A stretch of DNA of 25,328 nt from Coptodactyla brooksi (GCA_033557675.1 JAWQRM010000266.1:1-25328); one strand, 5' to 3'. Counted from the stretch's first letter, positions 8,788 through 18,984 are shown. The notes: generated by a model from the sequence alone, not told the origin. A program made the numbers and translations.

Positions 8788-10575
8788 ATGTGGTCGTTTT
8801 GCAGATTTTACAGTACGAAGCCTACAAGGGATACACCTAAAGCCGTTTTCAAATATTTAATGAGACAGTGTGAGAAACTACCTAAAGGACCTCAACAACA
8901 TTACAAATTTCAAATTAAGCAGGTTGGTTAAATGTTTTCTTTAGTATGTATGTACAGGGGCACACAAAATGATGTATTTGCATACATCGTGAAAAATGTA
9001 TGCAAATATGCAAGTTTCTTAAGATGACTAACGAATGTTGCACCATAGGAAAGAACTTACTGGAATTATGTAGGTCCTGTTGAGGATCAAAAGTTATCCA
9101 AAAATCAAAAGAGAAAAGTAACTATATATTGGAAAAATAAAACATATCAGCAGAAAGATGGTACCTAATATCATCGCTACATATAGTAACTTTTCTCTTT
9201 TGCTTTTTAGAAAAATTTTGATGCTCATCAAGACCTATGTAGTGGTTTCTCCTAATTTCATGGTACCTTTTTGTGTAATAATTGTATAGGGCTTTTAGAA
9301 ATGTCCAAGTCCCACGTGACCGTAACTGGTTAGGCAACCAAACTTGCAATATGGTAATGATTAAAATAAAATACCCTAACTGCCACAATTGAGAAAATCA
9401 GGGGTGTAACAAAATTAATTTACTGTTGAATAACAGGAAAAGAAATATTCCTTATTATCAAAGAGTATTAACATTAAATCCTATACTATTAAACAAACAA
9501 AAATTGTATATTTGTTAATTATTCGGGAAACACTTTGAAACGTTTGAATAACAAAAAAATTACTCAGTTGGTATACTCGGCAGGAAGATATAATATTTGT
9601 TAAGCAACAACTTTATGCTCACAGGATGGGGGAATTTCATAACAGGGCAACCACAGAATATTGAAAAGTGATTTGCACACGTGTTCGTCCAAAATCAAAG
9701 AATTACAAAAACTTGTAGGTGCGAGCATATATCAAGTGAATTTAAAAGAGCATGACAAATTTCATAATGAGAGGACCAGAGAATATTGTAATATGATTTG
9801 CATACATTTTTCATACAAACTTAAGGGATTACAAAACTTCATAGATTCTAACGTACTCGTAGAAAAGAAAATAGAATTTGCTGAATAAATTCAAAACAGC
9901 ATGATGTGAAATGAACATCATGCTGTGAAATGAACACATCAGTACATTTAACTATGGAATAATTGAGGCAAATTGAAAATGTTACATTAAGCTGTAGTAC
10001 ATAGGGTTGAATCATTCATTTCCAGTGAATTTCTTTTCTTTTGTTTAAATAAAACAATTTTTCAGACTTTACAATTATTAGGTGAAAAAGCACATTACTT
10101 CAATTTTATAATGAATTGTTAGATGTACTATTTGAATTTCCTTTTTTAATTTCCTTTTTTTAATTCACTGCCTTGCAAATATTTTCTAGCCATCTAAAGC
10201 AAGTGTAAGAATTGATTAATAATTTTTTGTGTTAGTAAAAGAACCAAGAATAGTTCCAGACAATAGTTCCAAACAATTCCAGACTCAATCATGTATGGAT
10301 AAGGACCGGAAAATACTCACTGTATGTGCTAAGAGTTAATAAAAAATAATAATACAAAAATAAGTAACAGATACAGAATCATATTTATATTATATTTTAT
10401 AATTATTACTCTTGTACCTCACTACATATTAATTATCAAACTAAAGGATAATTATGATTTCTTCAATTTTTAGACCTATAAACAATACCAAGACGAAACT
10501 GATCCTGACAAGATACAACAATTAATATCAAGGTCATATCATGATATAGAGTGGATAATGAAAAAGTTAACGTAA
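8788..10575 (+). CDS. LYRM9: LYR motif-containing protein 9, two exons (8788-8922, 10474-10575)
   Basis: The joined frame gives 78 residues, the same length as human LYRM9. Exon 1 reads MWSFCRFYSTKPTRD, then the LYR-family helix VFKYLMRQCEKLP, then KGPQQHYKFQIKQ, and ends at cag|gttggt. Exon 2 follows ttttag with TYKQYQDETDPDKIQQLIS and SYHDIEWIMKKLT. The pattern of a (R/K)YL-R-C--LP helix, QQHYK, DE-(D/T)-P--IQQ-I and D--WIM-K is diagnostic of LYRM9 (family knowledge). LYR proteins are small mitochondrial adaptors that often bind acyl carrier protein; LYRM9's own role is not well defined. The basic, hydroxylated N-terminus is compatible with mitochondrial import. The LYR tripeptide itself is replaced by FKY. 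No AATAAA lies between its stop and the TRMT44 start 66 bp later. Confidence 0.88.
9045..9268. repeat. Imperfect foldback (inverted duplication) in the LYRM9 intron
   Basis: Two arms of about 85 nt, 9045-9130 and 9180-9268, are complementary along most of their length. The best block is aaaagagaaaagtaactata at 9108-9127 against tagtaacttttctctttt at 9185. The loop holds atcagcagaaagatggtacc. No coding meaning is seen; the minus-strand open frame across it is a by-product. Just before it, 8973-9005 contains a second small hairpin (tttgcatacat / atgtatgcaaa). Confidence 0.7.
9289..9522. repeat. Dispersed repeat R1, copy 2
   Basis: Direct-orientation partner of 3699-3885, with about 50 extra bases (9388-9440, containing aggggtgtaacaaaattaat). 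It lies in the LYRM9 intron directly before the R2 repeat, so the two may be parts of one larger element of unknown class. Confidence 0.85.
9634..10050. repeat. Dispersed repeat R2, copy 1, with internal 125-bp tandem
   Basis: This stretch matches 12285-12725 in the TRMT44 intron in the same orientation, for example gaatcattcat near the right end and gcatgacaaatttcataatg in the middle. Inside it a unit is repeated with a period of 125 bases (atttcat at 9634 and again at 9759; each followed by gaatattg and gatttgca). The 75-codon open frame at 9661-9888 covers the tandem and has no known domain, so I do not call it a gene. Confidence 0.75.
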
Positions 10576-10641
10576 TTAATTGCATATTGCTCTTATATTT
10601 ATTGTTTTTGATATACAATTTTTAGTACTTAAATAAGTAAA

Positions 10642-13600
10642 ATGAATATCCCTTTGATAACTAGTGGATGCACAGTTTCCAGAGATAAATTTTGGGAAGC
10701 CGTTATAGTTTACCACAACCGACCACATTTAGTTAATAAAAAAATTGTCGGTGTTGTTCAAGCTTATTTTTATGATGTGCAATCATCTTTAAGTAATTTA
10801 TTGGAATATTTCACTCATTCTGCAATTGTTTATGAAGCACGTCGTCTGCCTGAGTTAACAAAAGAGAATTTGAAAAATCTTATCCATGATATCTTGAAAC
10901 CTTATGACAACAAATTATTGTTAACTGATGTTGATATTAACGATTTTCTGTCATTCAATTCGGGAAATTTTATCTCTGTTAGAATTTTAATACCCAAGCT
11001 TGCATCGAGCAGAAAATGTATTGAAATTGTTCTTTTGAATAAAGATAAAAATACCGTCACCTTTATTGCTGCGATAGAGAAGAATGATAATACAGTTGCT
11101 CCAAGATTTCCGTATCATTTAGAATGTACTTCTTCGAATCATATGCGATGTACTATTAACAATTTTGAGGATGCGAATACAAACAGTGCTGAATGGTTGG
11201 TTGATAAATTATTTATGAAATTAATTAAATGGGCTCAGGCCGATACAGGGACAAAGAAAAACCAGGAGGCTTTGCAATTAATCTCAGTTGATAAATATGT
11301 TGATTCATATCAGAAAATGAAGGAAAAGTATGGAAAACAAATGGTGGAGGTATTATAATTTATATTACACATAACGTAAAAGTATTAAATTTTGTTATCA
11401 TTTTTTAGATTTGGCCTGAAAATACAGACGCACTGAAGTTTGTATATGAAGATATAGCAATAGCAGCATATTTAATATGTCTATGGGAAAGTATTGATAA
11501 TTCTCGAAAACCATCTTTTTTGGATCTTGGCTGTGGCAATGGTCTGTTAGTTTTTATACTATCTCAAGAGGGATTTGATGGTTATGGAATAGATGTAAGA
11601 AGGAGAAGAATTTGGGATTTATACCCACCCAACGTGAAATTAGAGGTATGTCATAAAAGTCCACAAGAAAAATGTTCAAAATGTGAACAGATGCCTACTA
11701 TATTTTCCACATGGATAAATGCGAACAGAAAATTATGTCTATATACTGTGTTCATTTAAAAAGTGTCCCAGCGCAATAATTAATGAACCCATTGGGGGTT
11801 CATTACAATTTACATTTTTCATGGCATTGTTTTAAGTGAAAAAGTTCTATTAAACATATGTCTTGAAGTCAATAGTTCAATTGTTGTTCCCATTTGCATA
11901 TTTCCCAATGTGCATTCAAATTGTGTTCAAAAGTGTTTCTTGATCTACAACAAAACTACGGCTTGTAAAAAGAATTATTTTAGTTAGAAGTTGCAGCACA
12001 TTATGCTCTTCATAATATAAAATTATTTTCCAGTGTACAGCGTTCCATTGATTTTAGGCACTACCGACCTTCAGTCGTTTAAATAGAACACCTGGTGTAT
12101 TATTGAATTTTTAAGTTCCTCATTAAATTCAAGCATCATTTTGTTAGTCATACATTTGGTCAACATTACACCCCAATAGTCTTATAGGACAGTTCTTAAG
12201 GGAATTGCCCCAAAATTGTAAATATCTCTAGAAATATGATTACCTTTATGAGTTGAAATCCTGTGTATGTTGGATGATAACTGATTTGCACCCATGTTAA
12301 AAAGTTATATAAAAAACTTATAAGTATGAGCATACATTAAAGGATAGAAGTTATTAAGTGAATTTAAAAGAACATGACACATTTCATAATGAGAGAACCA
12401 GAAAATATTGTAATATGATTTGCATACATTATTCGTACAAACTTAAAGAATTACAAAACCTTGTAGGTTCTAACATAGATCAAAAAATAATTTGCTGAAT
12501 GAATTCAAAAGAGCATGATGTAAAATGAGTTATGGTTTATCAGTTGTAGATCTAGGTAGATGCGTACCTAATGTCTTCTTCAGCTACAGCAAATTCTTTG
12601 AATAAATTGAGATTACGAAGAAATTAAAAATATACATCAGCACATTTAAATATTGAATAATTGCCGCTTCAGTACCTAGGATTGAATCATTCATGTCCAG
12701 TGCATTTCTTTTATTTTGTTTTTCTTTGGTAAGTTAGATGTTTGTTATTGAAACTGCAGGATTTCTATCGTTTTATACTGAGTTGAACCTGTGTATGTTG
12801 TGCAGCTGTCCTTCTATATTATATCTTGCAGCCTTTAAGTAGCTATTTTTGAATAACTATAGATGAAGTTTTCCCGGGAATGGCCTGAGAGATCTCACTC
12901 CTCTTGATTACTTTTTATGCGATTACGTGAATAGAAAAGTTTACAAGACGAAACTGGTAAATGTGAAGGTGAATCAGACATGAGTATAGATCTATTTCAA
13001 CCAGTGATAAATACAATTATGGTGGTTAATTGTACCATATAATTTGACTGTGACCTCTTTGCTCCAAACTAGGCATCTTGGAAACTGCTGGACATCTTCA
13101 TGTTTTACCAAGCACCACCCACAAACTCCTGTTCCTGTGTCAATTATCTTCCTTAAGAGCATGTATTAATCTTGGTATATAGCTTTTGCACTGAAGGCAT
13201 TTCAGAATGCGATAGACGCTATCCTTTAATAATCTTAATTCACGACACGTCTATCAAACAATTACTCTAGAATTTTGTCTTTTTTGAAGGTCAAAATTCA
13301 GGAACTATTTTTGAATTCGAAATTCAAAAAAGAATTCATTAAAAAATCGAGATTTTTTTAATTTTGCACTTCTAAAACTTCACTGTTTAAAATGAGCTTT
13401 TTCTGTTGAAAACTTAGTCTGGGTTTAACTACTTTTCATCGGCCAAACCTAAAAAAAAAAAAAATTCAGGAAGTTACCAGCTATCAAAGGGTGGAGACAT
13501 TTTTGCAACATTTTATACTCCTGCAGAAAAGAATAAACTTGTGTGATTTAAGAGACAATAGAAAACCGACAATCTTGCTTAATGTACATTGAACTGGAAG

Positions 13601-15045
13601 GTAGAAAAATGGGTTAGATGCATAATCTCAACCTTAGTAAGTTAATTCACAATAATACACGAGATATTGAAAAGGTTGAGAAATGCGGTAAGGATCTTAT
13701 TGCATTAGAATTTAATTCGTTTTAGGGAAGGAACTAATAACTTTATTAATTTAGAATTCTGCAATGAAAATAAATGGAAACATTGTATCTATCTAATCTA
13801 TCTTTAGAGATGAAATAGTGTTGCTGGTGTATCTTGTAAACTACAAGTATCGTTCTAATAAAGTTTCGTAGTGAGACACGATACCAGTAGATATTTATTA
13901 TCTTCCAATCGTAGGATGTAGAAATTAAGGTCTCAGCAACCTCTGGTTGCCACCAAATTAGTATTGTCTATTGTTGTTTGGTAGGCAACAGCATGAAGTA
14001 GCCCTTGCAACCTTAATGCAAGAAGTGCAGCTGGACAAATAACTACACTTTCTGAATCAGTCACTTGATAGGTAACGCTTCGATAGATATATATTTTGTC
14101 TTCTCTCTTTTGAATTAAACTGTAGATGCTAAATGTTTTTTTAATGTATGTCATTGATACTAGAATATTGATGCATTATGTAATTAATTTTATTTTTAGG
14201 AAAGAACTATTATTCCATCATCATCATTTCTATTCCCACAAACGGATTGGATTATTGGTAATCACTCCGATGAGTTGACACCATGGATACCAGTTATTGC
14301 ATCAAGAAGTTCCTATAAAACAAACTTCTTTTTATTGCCGTGTTGTAGTTATGATTTCTCTGGTAAAAAATATTCTCGGGTTAACACGCGAAAAAGTGTT
14401 TATAACGAATATGTTGAATACATTGAAAGGATTTGCAAAAAATGCGGATTTATCACAAAAATTGATAAATTGAGAATTCCGTCAACAAAAAGGATTTGTT
14501 TAGTAAGTTATGGAAGAACATACAAAGATCATGAATTTACTGCTATAGATAAGAAATTAACTGAATTTGTTGAGAGCAAATCTAAAGTAGCGGACAAACA
14601 AGAATCTAATTGGATGGCAGATTTTAAAGCCAGACCTGTTGAAGAACAAGTAAGAAATTGCACAAAACTTAATCGAGAATTGGTAAATCGTGTGATTTTA
14701 AAGGTTGTAAGCAAATTGTTAGACATTGAGAATGTTGTATTAGGACATCGGGGCAACTGGAATTCCGGAGGTACGTTGACTATAAAGGAACTTACAAGTG
14801 CTATATCAGAAGAAGATTTGAAGAGCCTTAAAAATAATTGTGGTGGACTGCAAACGTTGATGAGAAATCACAGATACATTTTCGAAGTCGAAAAAGGCAA
14901 CGCTAAATTGAGGGTACCTACAACTTATGATAAAGTTACAAAATACAAGGAGAAGTTTTGTTGGTTCTTTAATAACCATCCTGATGGGTGCCTACATGGC
15001 TCAGATGATTGTGCCTATAAACATGTTTTAATAAAAGCTTGTTAA
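10642..15045 (+). CDS. TRMT44: tRNA-Ser uridine-44 2'-O-methyltransferase, three exons (10642-11349, 11409-11645, 14200-15045)
   Basis: This enzyme methylates the 2'-OH of U44 in tRNA-Ser using SAM, in the cytoplasm. The joined frame gives 596 residues, close to yeast Trm44 (about 567) and shorter than human TRMT44. All junctions are phase 0: gag|gtatta, ttttag|att, gag|gtatgt, ttttag|gaa. Exon 2 carries KFVYEDIAIAAYLICLWE and the SAM-binding motif LDLGCGNGLLVFIL, then GYGIDVRRRRIWDLYP. Exon 3 carries DWIIGNHSDELTPWIPVIAS and NFFLLPCCSYDF, all strongly family-specific. The C-terminus holds a CCCH zinc finger spaced C-x9-C-x6-C-x3-H (FCWFFNNHPDGC, DDCAYKH). No disruption is seen. Intron 1 is only 59 bp; intron 2 is 2.55 kb and contains repeats. 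An acceptor-like atttttag at 10617-10624, just before the ATG, allows a spliced 5' UTR. Confidence 0.96.
11743..12106. mobile_element. Short non-autonomous element with Tc1/mariner-like ends
   Basis: The left end reads actgtgttcatttaaaaag and the right end, on the complementary strand, ggtgttctatttaaacgac. The two are similar terminal inverted repeats and resemble the end acagggtgttccatttaaaa of the transposon at 935. The 360-bp interior has no coding capacity. It lies in TRMT44 intron 2 and is probably a MITE derived from that mariner-type family. Boundaries are approximate and no target duplication was verified. Confidence 0.5.
12285..12725. repeat. Dispersed repeat R2, copy 2
   Basis: Same orientation and order as copy 1 (9634-10050): gagcatgatgt, cagcacattta, gaatcattcatgtccagtgc. 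It has an insertion of about 100 bases at 12530-12640 relative to copy 1 (containing gatctaggtagatgcgtacc) and lacks the clean tandem. It lies in TRMT44 intron 2. Confidence 0.75.
12868..13010 (+). mobile_element. Tc1/mariner transposase C-terminal scrap
   Basis: The plus strand reads LRDLTPLDYFLCDYVNRKVY and then KTKLVNVKVN, a clear decayed version of the (S)PDLTPLDFFLWGYVK-KVY signature. Nothing else of the element is recognisable. It lies in TRMT44 intron 2. The rest of that intron (13011-14199) shows only AT-rich sequence, including a small palindrome at 13312-13334 (tttttgaatt / aattcaaaaa). Confidence 0.65.
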
Positions 15046-15099
15046 TCATTTTTGTTTTATTTTACGTTTAATATTAAAAAGATCATGTGTTAAATGTAC

Positions 15100-15105
15100 A
15101 ATAAA
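15100..15105 (+). terminator. TRMT44 poly(A) signal AATAAA
   Basis: AATAAA is 54 bp past the TRMT44 stop and is the first canonical signal there. From here to about 16430 I see no gene or clear element, only AT-rich sequence. Confidence 0.6.
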
Positions 15106-16429
15106 TTAGTTCATTCTCCAAAGAAAGGCCTGTTAGTATTTATCAGCACTTTTAGTATATCATTTAATGGTGTCAGACAAAATGTATTTTCTTTTAGAAT
15201 GATGAAAAACATCACAAATTTTATAGCATTCAAAGTTAACATATATGTAGTAAAAATTAAAGCAAAATTTAAAATCTTATAAACAATGCTTGTCATCGTA
15301 ATGGCGATAATATTTTCGATATACTAATATATTTGGTACAGGTAATGATTTATTTTTTATTGAAATAAGAAAATAAATAGATCTGCGATTATTTCCTGCT
15401 TTCATGACTTGTGCTCCACCGTTTAATTAAGGAGGGTTTCTCCTAACTTTTCAGATAATCATTCTCATGTTTCTCCTGGTTTGAGGAGACAAAAGAGCAT
15501 TATAAAGGATGTTATTTTTTATGAGCTATTGCCATGAGGTAGAACAGTTAATTCATATCAGGACAAAACATCACTGAAAAATCAGCAAATTTATATCAAT
15601 TATGAATACTTTTGATGATTGAAAATATTAACAGTTAAAGGTGTAACCAATATTTAAGGTAGGGACGGTATTTATAATAAAAATTTTTGTTTTGTTTTCT
15701 AATTGCCTTCTAAATGGTTGCTTTGTTGCTTTGTCTCACGAGTCTAATCAGCTCGCAATGTAGAAATCTATAATTAGTAGAAGTCAATAAAATTTGATAG
15801 AAGCAATTAATATGATAGCATCAGTTTTGTGTCAGTCCTGCATCAATTTCCAACTGGTTTAAACATGCAGGCCTATTCATATCAAAGGTTGAGTACTCAT
15901 CTCGAGGGGGTTTTGATAAAGAGGACAATGTTCCCCTTTTAGAGTGGATATCAATATTTTGAAATCCTCAGCAGCACAAAGTGAAGTAATATTGAAGAAA
16001 ACCCAAACATAGAACATAATTACTTAGATACAGATTTCCAATTATAATTCAAGCAAAAGAAGCAATGTACCATAAATGACTATATGTCCAAAGGTTCATT
16101 TTGCGTATACTAATCTAATACACATCCAAAGTCTAGTTGAATTTTCTTGTATTACTAATTTCATTTTATATTCTTTCATAAATAAAATTGAATAAACACG
16201 ATGATTTTATTTTTTATTAAGCTTTTTTGAAAATTATGTGTGATGCAGTTAATACGACGTTCCCTAAGAACATAATTTGTTCGGTTGCCTGAAGTTTGTA
16301 GCCGAATTCTCCTGCATGTACATAAGATAGAACTTTAATAGAGGCAGCTATGTATGTATAAAGGATACAGAAGAGATGTAGTGGTAAAACCTTTATATTC
16401 CTTCAAAGTAGTAAGCAATGTTGTCTAGC

Positions 16430-17380
16430 ACCCCTTACCAGCGTTCTGGAAGCTAGAAGATACCGTTAGCAGCACCTGTTCTGTCGATCCTTTGAATGGT
16501 GTGGTTTCCCAAGCCTTACAACGTCGCATCATTAACTGCACGAATTACACGAAAACTTCATTATCTGGTTGCAGAGTACTTCTACTGTAGGAATTTGTGA
16601 AAACAAAATTTTTTAGGTGTCCCCAAAAGTAAAAATCAAATGGATTGCAATTAAGGCAATATTTGCCTTGATTTGCAAATTCTCGAGCAAAAAGGTTAAA
16701 GTGGTCAGGTGCACCGTCATGCATGAACCGTAAGTTTTGGTTTTTTCCAACAATACATCTTCAAGTAACAATGGTAAATCTTCCTCTAAAAAATGCCTAT
16801 AATTTTGTTCATTCAATTTGGCTGTCAAAAACATTGGTCGTAGTATTGTTACATAATCCCCAACAATACCAGCCCAAACGATTTGTTGGTGTCTAAATCT
16901 TGTAATTGTGTGAGAATTTTACTCAGTCCATTGATGATATTCATAATAGTTAGTGAAATTCATAATGGAATCCTTTGCAAAAGTTGGTTTGATTGATTTG
17001 GTGTGAATCTCTACTCTGTATGTGGTATTGGTAAAGTTGCTGCTTATGCAGAATTCTCCATATTGCCATATGGGGAGCACCAAATTTTTGGAATAATGTT
17101 CTCACACTACTTCGAGAGTGGTTCCCAATTCTATTCAGTACATGTTCTTCTAACTGTGGTGTTCAGACGTTTCTTTTGTAACCCCTGTATCAGTTTTATC
17201 AGGTTTGAAACAACACCTCTCACAAAGACGTTGATGGATTGCTACAAAAGTACCCTTAACTACTGTACATGGGAAAAAATGCTGCCTTCAAATGGGGACA
17301 CTAGGTTCATAGGATATAAAATTTTTCTGCAAATCTTAAACCATGCAAGATTTGTAGGCGTTCCCATTTAGGGACAGTGG
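16430..17380 (-). pseudogene. Tc1/mariner-superfamily transposase, nearly full span but broken
   Basis: Reading the minus strand leftward one meets KPDKTDTGVTKET (N-terminal linker), APHMAIWRILHKQQLYQYHI (helix-turn-helix end), HQQIVWAGIVGDYV, then PMFLTAKLNEQNYRHFLEED and LPLLLEDVLLEK, then MTVHLTTL, which is a damaged MHDGAPDHF (second catalytic Asp). After these come FDFYFWGHLKNFVFTN and a degraded tail. The order and spacing match insect transposases with the pattern WAGIVGD...LNG--Y--FLE--LP-LLEDV...FFLWG-LK. The first catalytic Asp region is not readable, and several stops and shifts are present, so it is inactive. It lies between TRMT44 and MMAB. Confidence 0.8.
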
Positions 17381-17463
17381 GCGTATAAGGATTAATGCTG
17401 TATTCGATTTTATTGCTTGTCAAATTACCTTACCCTAACAAAATTCATTTTTGCACTTAAATA

Positions 17464-17469
17464 TTTATT
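17464..17469 (-). terminator. MMAB poly(A) signal
   Basis: The forward tttatt reads AATAAA on the minus strand, 28 bp past the MMAB stop codon. Confidence 0.6.
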
Positions 17470-17497
17470 GTATAAATAGGAGTAGTTTTAAAATAAT

Positions 17498-18279
17498 CTA
17501 TTTTTGAGTATCAGAAGATGGAACATATATGCTTTCGTTCTGTTTCTCCACTTTAGACGCTATTCTAGAAACCGTCAATAAAAAATCTGCCAATCGATTC
17601 ACGTAAATTTGACATGACGAACATAAATATCCATTTCTAACAAGTGGTACCATGCATCTTTCTACACGTCTACACACGGATCTTGATACATGCAGGGCTG
17701 CCGAAGCTAAACCACCACCCTGTAAACGACAATTAATAAACTGTATTATGATAAATTTTCAATATTCGTACAGGAATAATATATTTTTCGGGAATTGGCA
17801 GTTCCTTTGAATATTGATTAATCCAATCCTCTAATTCCTTTATGTGCATATATTTAACAGAATTTTGGTCTGATTGTTTTGAAATAGCCTCAGAAATATC
17901 AATTATTACTGTTTGGACGCGCTTGATTTTATCGCAGTATTCGTGTTCACCTTCTAGAGCGTATTCCCTTGCTAAACTATAAAATTGACTTGAAAATACC
18001 TTTATAATATAACGTACAGTTTATACCCCAAAAAACTCAACAGTTCTTCTGCTGCCCCCAGGGCCTGAAACACTTTATTGTCCTTGGGCAAAGTGGTTCC
18101 GCTTAAAGTCTTAGAATACCCTGTATCCCCATCTTTGGTAAATGCATCTGGACATTGCCTTACGCCACTTCTGCAATTGACTGGAGTAAACTATTAAAAT
18201 AACATCGTACCTGGTCTTACAATTTGCAATAATGTTTAGTCAACCACTTGCCAGATGTAGGTATCAAATATCTGAACAT
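17498..18279 (-). CDS. MMAB: Cob(I)alamin adenosyltransferase, four exons (18279-18221, 18170-18027, 17976-17772, 17719-17498)
   Basis: The enzyme transfers the adenosyl group of ATP to cob(I)alamin in mitochondria, making the cofactor of methylmalonyl-CoA mutase. The four exons join in frame to 209 residues, with introns of 50, 50 and 52 bp. Exon 1 (MFRYLIPTSGKWLTKHYCK) is basic and Asp/Glu-free, as expected for a mitochondrial presequence. Exon 2 carries the ATP-binding motif FTKDGDTGYSKTLSGTTLPK, then DNKVFQALGAAEEL. Exon 3 carries LAREYALEGEHEYCDKIKRV, DISEAIS and IKELEDWINQYSKELP. Exon 4 carries GGGLASAALHVSRSVCRRVE, RCMVPLVRNGY and VNRLADFLLTVSRIA, with the conserved RR-ER segment. Exon 1 and the first acceptor (gcag at 18171) are my choice because they keep the frame and fit the 50-bp intron size; an alternative acceptor (ctccag) would shift the frame. 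Confidence 0.93.
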
Positions 18280-18296
18280 TCTTTAGCAAAAGGTTG

Positions 18297-18353
18297 TTAA
18301 TTCTAGTGTCAATACATTTAAGTTGTCAAAAAAGTGAGGTTAACTTTGTTTAG
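18297..18353. promoter_or_regulatory. MMAB upstream region, shared with the LYRM9 upstream region
   Basis: This is the counterpart of 8730-8786 (46 of 57 bases identical, no gap). It begins 17 bp upstream of the MMAB start codon and leads straight into the LYRM9 exon 1 relic, so it is the old divergent promoter or 5' UTR region. Confidence 0.6.
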
Positions 18354-18447
18354 TCATTATGCAAATTTTACGATACGAAAAGTGATTAATCGATAGACGT
18401 GCTTATTTAATGAATCGGTACAAATTTTAAATTGCGCAGATTTGTTA
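18354..18447 (+). pseudogene. Relic of LYRM9 exon 1
   Basis: Two blocks match LYRM9 exon 1 collinearly. 18360-18379 matches 8800-8819 (17 of 20 bases; the codons for CRFYSTK). 18420-18447 matches 8903-8930 (23 of 28 bases; the codons for YKFQIKQ and across the splice donor). Between them about 40 bases are missing compared with the gene, and there is no start codon or open frame. No relic of exon 2 was found. It is divergent to MMAB, just as intact LYRM9 is divergent to the MMAB exon 1 relic. Confidence 0.65.
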
Positions 18448-18764
18448 GAGGTTTCTTAATAGCTGCAGTGATTCAATAAAATATTTGGTCAGTGATATCG
18501 CAAAATTTAGTGTTTAACGAGCTATTAATGTGGCTATTTAATGATCGTTAAGAATCCAACCTGACCATGGTCGAAGTTTAAGAGCATATCTTAAAACAAT
18601 GACTATGTGTAATAATTTTATATTAAAAAAAAGAACTTCTACAAAAACACAAAAGTAATGATATGCTCTGTTAATTAATGGAAATAAAATGTAATGAAAA
18701 GGTGTTTTCAATCACTCTACTTATAACAACTACTTCAGAGCTAATTTATTTGTAGCTCGATCCT

Positions 18765-18895
18765 AATATATTCTATGGGATTTAAGTTGTGGAATTGGGG
18801 GAGGTGAAAAACCTGCTTTGGCACATTGTGCAATAACCATTCATGAATTACATGGACGGTGTTTTGAATTTTGGTCTTGTGAAAAGATCAGATTT
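18765..18895 (-). mobile_element. Tc1-type transposase C-terminal scrap
   Basis: The minus strand reads QNTVHVIHEWLLHNVPKQV and FHLPQFHNLNPIEYI, a recognisable decay of the Tc1 signature (D)-KHT---V-EWL--N-V--L--P-QSPDLNPIEHLW with the third acidic residue in NPIE. No other part of the element is present. This is a different lineage from the mariner relics elsewhere in the window. Confidence 0.65.
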
Positions 18896-18984
18896 CTCAA
18901 ATTGAATATTTCAGCATCTACACATCGACGCAGAGCAAGAGCATACCGTGTGGGAAAATCTTGCTTGTTTCATAGCAGATTCGC

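Noticed and set aside
17003..17371. 122-codon plus-strand open frame
   Set aside because: The minus strand here reads the N-terminal half of a transposase in order, so this is its shadow.
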